The position numbers were made by a program, and so were the translations under genes. A stretch of DNA of 6,102 nt from Chitinophagales bacterium (GTDB lineage Bacteria; Bacteroidota; Bacteroidia; Chitinophagales; UBA2359). This document shows, piece by piece, positions 1 to 5,432 of the stretch. The first letter of the stretch is position 1. The number at the start of each line of letters is the position of its first letter. The notes under the pieces were generated by a model. The model saw only the letters and a program-made list of their open reading frames with translations. It was not told the DNA's origin and did no database searches. The stretch is taken from contig JAHDDA010000170.1 of the NCBI GenBank assembly GCA_020629595.1, forward strand, positions 1-6,102, written 5' to 3'.

Positions 1-1
1 A

Positions 2-61
2 GCAAGAAATATGAGCAATGTAGCCTTAACACCTGTTTTTGATTTGAATTGTGAAGATTAA
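2..61 (+). CDS. possible C-terminal tail of an upstream gene (partial)
   Basis: Frame 2 is open from the left edge to a TAA at 59-61 and encodes 19 residues ending in PVFDLNCED. The other two forward frames close by base 42, so this is the only frame that could carry a gene tail here. The hemF promoter box lies between this stop and hemF, which is consistent with a separate upstream gene. There is too little sequence to recognise a family, and a chance open stretch of this length is quite possible. Confidence 0.4.
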   Translation, partial: ARNMSNVALTPVFDLNCED

Positions 62-114
62 TTAACGGAAGTAAGGAAAAGCTAAAAGGAAGTATTAAAT
101 TCCTTATTCCTAAG

Positions 115-122
115 TACCTTTG
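115..122 (+). promoter_or_regulatory. Bacteroidota -7 promoter box for hemF
   Basis: TACCTTTG is a perfect match to the TAnnTTTG -7 element used by the primary sigma factor of Bacteroidota. It lies 20 bases before the hemF ATG, which predicts transcription starting near 128-130 and a leader of about 14 bases. No clear -33 TTTG/TTG partner is visible at the expected distance. The motif is fairly frequent by chance in AT-rich DNA, so its position is the main support. Confidence 0.6.
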
Positions 123-142
123 CATCTTCCAATTAAAAATTA

Positions 143-1045
143 ATGGCAACAAAATTTTCTGAAGAAATAATAGAATGGTTTAAAAGCTTACAAGATGAAA
201 TTTGTGAAGGCTTAGAGCAAGAAGATGGAAAGGCAACATTTCGAGAAGATTTGTGGGAACGCAAAGGTGGAGGCGGTGGTAGAACCCGAATAATTGAAAA
301 CGGCAATATATTTGAAAAAGGTGGAGTTAATTTTTCGGCAGTAACAGGGCAAATGCCTGAAAAAATAGCTTCGGCTTTAAAAATTGCTGGTGGACACTTT
401 TTAGCAACAGGAGTTTCAATAGTTATTCATCCTAATAATCCACACATTCCAATTATTCACATGAATGTACGTTATTTTGAACTGGAAAATGGCACACATT
501 GGTTTGGTGGAGGAATTGACCTAACACCACATTATATTGTGCCTGAAGATGCAAAGTTTTTTCATCAGCAATTAAAAAATACTTGTGATGTTTCAGATGC
601 TTCGTTTTACCCAAGATTTAAACAATGGGCAGATGATTACTTTTTTATAAAACATAGAAATGAAACCAGAGGCGTTGGTGGTATTTTTTTCGATAGATTA
701 AGTGGAAAAACACCAAAAGAGAAAAACTTTTATTGGAGCTTTGTGAAAAATGTAGGGAAAACTTTTTTACCAACTTATTTACATTTGGTACAAAGAAATA
801 AAGCTAATATTCCTACTAATAGAGAATTTGAGTGGCAAAAAGTGCGTAGAGGACGTTATGTAGAATTTAATTTGGTGTATGATAAAGGTACTAAGTTTGG
901 CTTAGATACTTCTGGTAGAATAGAATCTATATTAATGAGTTTGCCCCCAAAAGTAGAATGGCATTACGATTTTAAAACTGAAGAAAATAGTGAAGAAGCA
1001 TTTACACTCGAAAATTTAAAAAAAGGAATTAATTGGCTTTTATAA
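143..1045 (+). CDS. hemF: oxygen-dependent coproporphyrinogen III oxidase HemF
   Basis: HemF carries out the O2-dependent oxidative decarboxylation of two propionate side chains of coproporphyrinogen III to give protoporphyrinogen IX in heme biosynthesis, as a soluble cytoplasmic homodimer. The 300-residue product matches the usual bacterial length (about 300). Visible hallmarks are the block around residues 92-112 (S92, H96, PNNPH, H106, N108, RYFE), WFGGGIDLTP (120-129), RGVGGIFFD (176-184) and the C-terminal YVEFNLVYDKGTKFGL region (239-254) followed by ESILMSLPP. H96, H106, H141 and H171 align with the four histidines reported as important in the E. coli enzyme (H96, H106, H145, H175), the last two shifted by four residues. 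The ATG at 143 follows an A-rich leader and gives the expected N terminus. The gene is intact. It implies aerobic or microaerobic heme synthesis. The downstream gene is 190 bases away, so co-transcription is uncertain. Confidence 0.97.
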   Translation: MATKFSEEIIEWFKSLQDEICEGLEQEDGKATFREDLWERKGGGGGRTRIIENGNIFEKGGVNFSAVTGQMPEKIASALKIAGGHFLATGVSIVIHPNNPHIPIIHMNVRYFELENGTHWFGGGIDLTPHYIVPEDAKFFHQQLKNTCDVSDASFYPRFKQWADDYFFIKHRNETRGVGGIFFDRLSGKTPKEKNFYWSFVKNVGKTFLPTYLHLVQRNKANIPTNREFEWQKVRRGRYVEFNLVYDKGTKFGLDTSGRIESILMSLPPKVEWHYDFKTEENSEEAFTLENLKKGINWLL

Positions 1046-1230
1046 TTTTTAGTTTTTAGTGCTTAGTTTTGAGTTCAAATTTTACCACTATTGTTAATGT
1101 TATTGAGTTTTGATAAATTAATCTTGAGCTTCTATAACAATTAAACTTTTACTTTATATATCAAACAAAACTTACAAATAATTTGTAAAACTTTGATTAA
1201 CTAAAACTTTAAAACTCACAACTAAAAACT
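1046..1230. repeat. AT-rich intergenic element bounded by inverted heptad repeats
   Basis: The left arm starts directly after the hemF stop and consists of degenerate 7-base units: TTTTTAG (1046-1052), TTTTTAG (1053-1059), TGCTTAG (1060-1066) and TTTTGAG (1067-1073). The right arm, just before the ftsX-like start, carries the same kind of unit inverted: CTCACAA (1215-1221) and CTAAAAA (1222-1228). The outer 10 bases, 1051-1060 and 1221-1230, are exact reverse complements. Over 25 aligned bases the arms match at 19. The interior has no open frame of note. It could be a miniature or REP-like repeat, or a low-complexity region that arose locally. A TAGTTTTG at 1064-1071 fits the -7 consensus but lies far from the next start codon. 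Confidence 0.5.
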
Positions 1231-1235
1231 TCAAA

Positions 1236-2111
1236 GTGTTACACCAAGGAAATAAAACCATAAAGCGTTCAAAGCCATCTTATTTTTATGCTATTCTAAG
1301 CGTAACTTTGGTGTTGTTTCTATTTGGAATTATGCTAATTTTAATAATAAACACCCGTAAAGTTTCTACTTATTTAAAAGAAAACTTAGCCATAACTTTT
1401 GTAGTTTCAGATAATGCTAAGGTGCAGGATGTTGAAAACTTTGAAAAGAATTTAGCTAATGAGCCTTATGTGAAATCATCAAATTACATTTCAAAAGAAA
1501 TGGCAGTTGCTGAATTTCAAACAGAATACGGCGAAGACTTTATGGAGTTATTGGGTGGAGAAAATCCATTGTTTTCATCTGTAAATGTTTTTTTAACCGA
1601 AAAATATGCAAACGAAGACAGCTTAAAAATGATAGAGCAAAAATGGATTAAAAATGCTGTTGTAAGTGAGGTGTATTATCAAAAAAACCTATTATCAACC
1701 ATAAATGAAAATGTAGAAAGACTAGGAGTAATTTTATTGGTATTGAGTGCCTTATTTTTTATTGTGGCTTTTATTTTAATAGATAATACCATAAAATTAG
1801 CAATGTTTTCTAATCGTTTTTTAATAAAAAGTATGCAAATGGTTGGGGCTACAAGACAGTTTATTACAGCTCCTTTCTTAAAGCAAAGTGTATTTAATGG
1901 AATATTTAGTGGAATTTTAGCAAGTGTTATGTTGGCAGGTTTATTATACATCGTAAACGCCAATTTTAACTATTTATACATAATGGAAGATGCCCAAACT
2001 TACGGCTTTTTATGTATAGTAATTGTTGCTTTAGGGGCATTTTTATCTTTTGTAAGTACGTATCAAGCAGTTATAAAATATCTTAAAACTCGTTTAGATG
2101 AACTCTATTAA
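1236..2111 (+). CDS. ftsX: FtsX-like cell-division ABC transporter permease
   Basis: FtsX is the inner-membrane partner of the ATPase FtsE. In studied bacteria the FtsEX complex couples the divisome to activation of periplasmic peptidoglycan hydrolases. The 291-residue product has the FtsX layout: a short basic N-terminal tail, membrane helix 1 (about 17-38), a periplasmic domain of about 125 residues (39-163) containing the ENPLF segment (109-113, compare the family's NPLP), then helices 2 (about 164-183), 3 (about 220-240) and 4 (about 257-276). The cytoplasmic loop MQMVGATRQFI (200-210) is the characteristic permease coupling motif. The start is GTG at 1236: the frame is open upstream only to a TGA at 1194-1196, no ATG lies between, and the next in-frame Met (33) is inside helix 1. 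No ftsE is present in the window; in Bacteroidota the two genes are often not adjacent. The DUF3098-like gene follows 39 bases downstream. Confidence 0.9.
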   Translation: MLHQGNKTIKRSKPSYFYAILSVTLVLFLFGIMLILIINTRKVSTYLKENLAITFVVSDNAKVQDVENFEKNLANEPYVKSSNYISKEMAVAEFQTEYGEDFMELLGGENPLFSSVNVFLTEKYANEDSLKMIEQKWIKNAVVSEVYYQKNLLSTINENVERLGVILLVLSALFFIVAFILIDNTIKLAMFSNRFLIKSMQMVGATRQFITAPFLKQSVFNGIFSGILASVMLAGLLYIVNANFNYLYIMEDAQTYGFLCIVIVALGAFLSFVSTYQAVIKYLKTRLDELY

Positions 2112-2124
2112 CTTAGAATATTCT

Positions 2125-2132
2125 TAAATTTG
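2125..2132 (+). promoter_or_regulatory. Bacteroidota -7 promoter box before the DUF3098-like gene
   Basis: TAAATTTG matches TAnnTTTG perfectly and lies 18 bases before the ATG at 2151. It predicts a start of transcription near 2138-2140, separate from the ftsX-like gene that ends at 2111. No convincing -33 element is visible. The box contains the TTG at 2130 that could be read as an in-frame start, which argues for ATG 2151 as the real start. Confidence 0.5.
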
Positions 2133-2150
2133 TACTTAAATATTCAAGAA

Positions 2151-2393
2151 ATGGCAAAGCATAAGCACGAAATGTTATTCGATTCTAACAACTACAAAAT
2201 TGTTTTAATTGGTGTAGCCTTAATTTTATTAGGTTTTATACTAATGGCGGGTGGCAATATGGAAGACGGAAGCATTTACAGTTTTCAACGAATTACATTA
2301 GCACCAGCCTTAATTTTAATTGGCTTTATTGTAAACGGATATGCCATAATGAAGAAATCTTCAAATAATACAAGCCAAAACGAAAACTTATAA
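2151..2393 (+). CDS. small two-helix membrane protein, DUF3098 family
   Basis: This 80-residue protein has a short charged N terminus (MAKHKHEMLFDSNNYK), a first membrane helix (about 15-33) ending in GFILMAGG, a short polar loop, then RITLAPALILIGF leading into a second helix (about 47-66) and a hydrophilic tail. The LMAGG and R-x-x-LAP pattern fits my recollection of DUF3098, a Bacteroidota family of unknown function that commonly sits between ftsX and the undecaprenyl-diphosphatase gene. That context suggests a link to division or envelope synthesis, but this is inference. ATG 2151 is preferred over an in-frame TTG at 2130, because that TTG lies inside a -7 promoter box. The 3' end overlaps the convergent gene by 6 bases. 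Confidence 0.85.
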   Translation: MAKHKHEMLFDSNNYKIVLIGVALILLGFILMAGGNMEDGSIYSFQRITLAPALILIGFIVNGYAIMKKSSNNTSQNENL

Positions 2394-3842
2394 TTGTTGG
2401 TTTTCTAATAGTTCAATATAAATTCCTCCTTTTTCAAAACGCTGCACAGGTTTCCACAATTTGATATTTTTGATTTTTTCCATTTCATTAGCAGGGAAGG
2501 CATTGAATATGTTGCTATTTATCAAAAATGGATATTCATCGTAACGTTTTATTCTTGAATTTGCTTTGTTTCTAATAGGGATTAATTCACGATTATCATT
2601 TTCTAAATAAGTATTTAATGCCGAATTATAATTTGGGAAACCTGTAGTAACTTCATTATAACTGATTTTATGCTCATTCAAATGATTTTTCATTTTTTTA
2701 TCTAACTCAAAGTAGGGAATATGTGCTAAACTAGCCTCCCAATCTTGTGAAAGTCTTTCGGGGTAAATCCAAAAATGACCGCTAAATAGTAGCGTAAATG
2801 CCAACCCAATTACCGAAAAAGAAAGCCATTTATTATTTAGTTGAATAAACAAAATAATAAAAAGTAAAAGAGCAATTAAATAAAATGGAATTAAATATCT
2901 ACGTAAATTATTATTACCCCTAAAAATCATTACTGGAAAATAAACAAGAGCCGTACTTACTAAAAAGTACATTAAGATTTGGTTTTTTTTATTATAAAAT
3001 ATAACACGAATTTTATTATTAAAAATCGAAAATATTAGGCTTATGCCAATTAATCCAAAATAAAAAAATCTTCCATAATCACCAATGTTCCAAATTAGCA
3101 TTTTTGTTTTATAAAGCATCAATGAAAAACTAAAAGTCCATTCATAATCTGAAGACCAACCTGCATTGGGGGAAGCCAATAAATACCCAGTTTTGGAATA
3201 GTGATAAACATACCAACTTAAAACCAAAAAGCCAGCGACTAAATAGGGTAATAACCAAAATTTATTTTCCTTTTCGCTTTGTTTTGATATTGTAGCCGAA
3301 TTAAAAAAATCGGTTAAAAAAATTACGGCACACCACATTCCCCCTCTAATACTTAGCCAGCCACAAAGCAATAGTCCCCAAAATTTAAGGCTATTTTTAT
3401 TATACAAAACACCGTTTAAACACATTAAAATTCCAGCTAATAATGGTATTTCTGTGCTTACCATTGTGCTTTGTGCTAAAAAAGTAGGTTCAAAGAGTAT
3501 AGCAAAAAAAGCAATAGGCACATATTTTTTATCTAATAATAAATTAGCAGTTTGTAGCCATTGGAAACCAAGTAAAATTAAAAATGGAAACATTGCTAGG
3601 TGAGAAACCAGTAAATTTCTACCAAAAAGTTGCCACAAAGAACATAAATAAATCGAAAAAAATGTTGGATGTCCATGGTCTAATTCTGGAGTAACAATTG
3701 GAATAGCAGTAGGAGAATCATAGAAGTAGTTAGCAAATTTGGAAACTAATGCAATGTGATCCCAAAAAAATGGAAAATCATAGCAAATTAAAATGTTTAA
3801 TATGGCTAAAACAAAAATGGAAAATTTTAAAAAAAAATTCAT
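2388..3842 (-). CDS. polytopic membrane protein, probable GT-C-type glycosyltransferase
   Basis: The 484-residue product has an N-terminal membrane helix (about 5-20), a first periplasmic loop, about ten further hydrophobic segments up to residue 358, and a soluble, presumably periplasmic, C-terminal part (about 360-484). The first loop carries FFWDH (D28) and ELDHGHP (53-59, D55). Acidic residues in this loop and a HP motif after it are typical of GT-C-fold transferases that use polyprenyl-phosphate sugars, such as PMT/ArnT-like enzymes. RRYLIPF (314-320) before a late helix resembles a segment common in that group. The likely role is transfer of a sugar to lipid, glycan or protein at the outer face of the inner membrane; donor and acceptor cannot be told. 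The start at 3842 gives a complete first helix, and the next Met is residue 84. The start codon lies inside a terminator-like hairpin. The gene runs in the same direction as tyrS, with 55 bases between. Confidence 0.65.
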   Translation of the reverse strand: MNFFLKFSIFVLAILNILICYDFPFFWDHIALVSKFANYFYDSPTAIPIVTPELDHGHPTFFSIYLCSLWQLFGRNLLVSHLAMFPFLILLGFQWLQTANLLLDKKYVPIAFFAILFEPTFLAQSTMVSTEIPLLAGILMCLNGVLYNKNSLKFWGLLLCGWLSIRGGMWCAVIFLTDFFNSATISKQSEKENKFWLLPYLVAGFLVLSWYVYHYSKTGYLLASPNAGWSSDYEWTFSFSLMLYKTKMLIWNIGDYGRFFYFGLIGISLIFSIFNNKIRVIFYNKKNQILMYFLVSTALVYFPVMIFRGNNNLRRYLIPFYLIALLLFIILFIQLNNKWLSFSVIGLAFTLLFSGHFWIYPERLSQDWEASLAHIPYFELDKKMKNHLNEHKISYNEVTTGFPNYNSALNTYLENDNRELIPIRNKANSRIKRYDEYPFLINSNIFNAFPANEMEKIKNIKLWKPVQRFEKGGIYIELLENQQL

Positions 3843-3874
3843 CTACCACAAAGCTAAATAATGGTAGATGAATT
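3829..3874 (-). terminator. terminator-like hairpin after tyrS that includes the next start codon
   Basis: The arms 3836-3848 and 3862-3874 are perfect 13-bp reverse complements separated by a 13-base loop (3849-3861). Read on the minus strand, the 3' arm runs into nine T residues (3837 down to 3829), the layout of an intrinsic terminator placed about 24 bases after the tyrS stop. There is no T tract on the plus-strand side, so it is directional for tyrS. The stem is only 4 of 13 G-C, which weakens it. Unusually, the ATG of the downstream gene (3842-3840) lies in the 3' arm and the T tract encodes its residues 2-5 (NFFL). Confidence 0.7.
3849..3856 (-). promoter_or_regulatory. possible -7 box in the hairpin loop, for the GT-C-like gene
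   Basis: On the minus strand this reads TAGCTTTG, a perfect TAnnTTTG. Its last base lies only 6 bases before the ATG at 3842, so initiation at the usual distance would give a leaderless or nearly leaderless mRNA. No good -33 element is visible. The motif could be a chance match in AT-rich DNA. Confidence 0.35.
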
Positions 3875-3897
3875 GATATTATGAAAGCTCAGAAAAA

Positions 3898-5169
3898 CTA
3901 TTCAGCAATAACTAAAAATTTATTTTTCTTTCCCTTTTGAACAAAAATAAATCTATCATTTAATAAATCTTTCGCCGAAATTTCATAGTCAGCTGAGATT
4001 TTTTCCATATTAATTCTAATAGAATTTTGTTGTAATGCTCTGCGAGCCTCACCTTTAGAGGATAATATTTTTGTGTGTTCTGCCAAAAAATCAATAGCAC
4101 CAATATTATCACTATGATCACTTTTTTTTATGGTAAAAGTAGGAACACCATCTAATATATCTAGTAAGTCTGAAGGTGAAAGTGACATTAAATCTTCTTT
4201 GCTTCCTTTAAATAAAATTTGAGATGCTTCAACTGCTTTTTCATATTTTTCTCTTCCATGAATTAAAACAGTTACTTCTTCTGCTAATTTCTTTTGTAAT
4301 ATTCTTAAATGTGTAGCTTCTTTATGTTCAGCAACTAAGCCTTCAATTTCCTCTTTTGAAAGTAAAGTGAATTTTTTAATATATTGTTCTGCATCTTCAT
4401 CTGAAGTGTTTATCCAAAATTGAAAAAATTTATATGGCGAAGTTTTTTCTTCGTCTAACCAAACAGCTCCATCCACCGATTTCCCAAATTTTGTTCCATC
4501 AGCTTTTGTGATTAAAGGACAAGTTAAGGCAAAAGCTGAACCTCCGCCCATTCTTCTAATTAACTCAGTACCAGAGGTAATATTACCCCATTGGTCTGAA
4601 CCACCTAATTGAACTTTACAATTATGATTTTTCCATAAATAATAAAAATCATATCCTTGAATTAATTGATACGAAAATTCGGTAAAAGATAAGCCTGAGT
4701 CAATTCGCTTTTTTACAGAGTCTTTAGCAGACATATAATTTATAGTTAAGTGCTTGCCTATGTCTCTTAAAAAGTCAAGAATATTCATATTTTTATACCA
4801 ATCGTAGTTATTTACCATTAAAGCAGGGTTTTTTTCAGCTTTAAAGTCAAATAATTTCTCCATTTGTTTTTTTTGACCTTCCAAATTATGTTGAATATCT
4901 TTTTCAGATAGTAAATTTCTTTCTTTACTTTTTCCAGAAGGATCACCAACCATACCCGTAGCACCACCCATTAAAACAATTGGGGTGTGACCAAAACGCT
5001 GAAAATGTATCAATAACATAAGGGAAGATAAGTTTCCAACGTGCAACGAATCTGCCGTTGGATCAGTCCCTAAATAGGCGGTACATTTTTCGGTTTCGAG
5101 TAATTGCTCTAAACCAGGCATATAATCGTGAACCATGCCACGCCACTTTAATTCATCAATTAATTTCAT
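3898..5169 (-). CDS. tyrS: tyrosyl-tRNA synthetase (TyrRS-1 type)
   Basis: TyrS attaches tyrosine to tRNA(Tyr) in an ATP-dependent two-step reaction in the cytoplasm; it is a class I synthetase acting as a homodimer. The 423-residue product shows the family features in order: Y32 and LGTDPTADSLHVGN (33-46, with HVGN as the HIGH motif), MVGDPSGKS (73-81), YQLIQGYD (167-174, tyrosine binding), LGGSDQWGNI (188-197), KFGKS (227-231, the KMSKS loop) and a C-terminal S4 RNA-binding domain (about 360-420). KFGKS together with the S4 domain marks the common bacterial TyrRS-1 form. Length is normal and the gene is intact. The start MKLIDELKWRG is typical, and a -7 box lies 21 bases upstream. No T-box-like leader is visible: the predicted leader is about 15 bases. 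A terminator-like hairpin follows the stop. Confidence 0.97.
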   Translation of the reverse strand: MKLIDELKWRGMVHDYMPGLEQLLETEKCTAYLGTDPTADSLHVGNLSSLMLLIHFQRFGHTPIVLMGGATGMVGDPSGKSKERNLLSEKDIQHNLEGQKKQMEKLFDFKAEKNPALMVNNYDWYKNMNILDFLRDIGKHLTINYMSAKDSVKKRIDSGLSFTEFSYQLIQGYDFYYLWKNHNCKVQLGGSDQWGNITSGTELIRRMGGGSAFALTCPLITKADGTKFGKSVDGAVWLDEEKTSPYKFFQFWINTSDEDAEQYIKKFTLLSKEEIEGLVAEHKEATHLRILQKKLAEEVTVLIHGREKYEKAVEASQILFKGSKEDLMSLSPSDLLDILDGVPTFTIKKSDHSDNIGAIDFLAEHTKILSSKGEARRALQQNSIRINMEKISADYEISAKDLLNDRFIFVQKGKKNKFLVIAE

Positions 5170-5190
5170 TTATACTATTATTTGCAACAA

Positions 5191-5198
5191 CAAATTTA
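5191..5198 (-). promoter_or_regulatory. Bacteroidota -7 promoter box for tyrS
   Basis: The minus strand reads TAAATTTG, a perfect TAnnTTTG, 21 bases before the tyrS ATG. It predicts initiation near 5183-5185 and a short leader. The spacing matches that of the boxes before hemF and the DUF3098-like gene. No clear -33 element is seen. Confidence 0.55.
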
Positions 5199-5346
5199 GA
5201 ATGTAATTATTTGAAATTAATTGATGAGATAATTAAATTATTAGCGAATTATAATAAAAAATTAAACTAACTGTAAAAAGATTTATCTATTTAAGTTTTT
5301 TAGCTTCAAAATTAAAATTTAATGCTTAAATCCAGAAAACAGTACG

Positions 5347-5354
5347 TATATTTA
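5347..5354 (+). promoter_or_regulatory. weak -7-like box upstream of the repeat-protein gene
   Basis: TATATTTA matches seven of the eight positions when TAnnTTTG is scored with free n positions; the final G is A. It is the best candidate I find in the 263-base divergent gap. Initiation would fall near 5360, giving a leader of about 70 bases. No -33 partner is evident, so this is tentative. Confidence 0.22.
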
Positions 5355-5360
5355 CAGGCT

Positions 5361-5378
5361 GAATAGCTATGTCTATTC
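5361..5378 (+). other. small hairpin in the leader of the repeat-protein gene
   Basis: GAATAG (5361-5366) and CTATTC (5373-5378) are exact reverse complements around a 6-base loop, followed by TTTTG. The hairpin lies 54 bases before the ATG at 5433. If transcription starts at the weak -7-like box at 5347, it would form at the very 5' end of the mRNA. It is too short and AT-rich to call a terminator with confidence. The rest of 5170-5432 shows no gene or other clear structure beyond the tyrS promoter box. Confidence 0.3.
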
Positions 5379-5432
5379 TTTTGTAAGAAACTATACATTT
5401 TTTTAATATAAAAATTTTCAAAAAACAGTATT

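Noticed and set aside
86..105. AAGGAA/TTCCTT 6-bp hairpin upstream of hemF as a terminator
   Set aside because: The stem is short, no T tract follows, and such pairs are expected by chance in this composition.
1064..1071. TAGTTTTG as the promoter of the ftsX-like gene
   Set aside because: It matches the -7 consensus but lies within the heptad repeat and about 165 bases from the GTG start, unlike the close boxes of the other genes, so it is not listed as a separate feature.
1679..1963. Minus-strand 94-codon open frame within the ftsX-like gene
   Set aside because: It is wholly antisense to conserved helices of the permease and has no gene-like features of its own.
2983..2990. Eight-T tract inside the GT-C-like gene as a phase-variation switch
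   Set aside because: Similar tracts occur in conserved genes here (for example eight T residues at 4122-4129 in tyrS), so the tract reflects AT-rich Lys/Asn coding rather than a contingency locus.
5170..5260. T-box or other tRNA-sensing leader upstream of tyrS
   Set aside because: The predicted leader is about 15 bases, and no specifier stem or T-box consensus is visible; this control is also not typical of the phylum.
5058..5270. Plus-strand 70-codon open frame across the tyrS start
   Set aside because: It is antisense to the conserved N terminus of tyrS, its tail is low-complexity AT-rich sequence, and it has no recognisable features.
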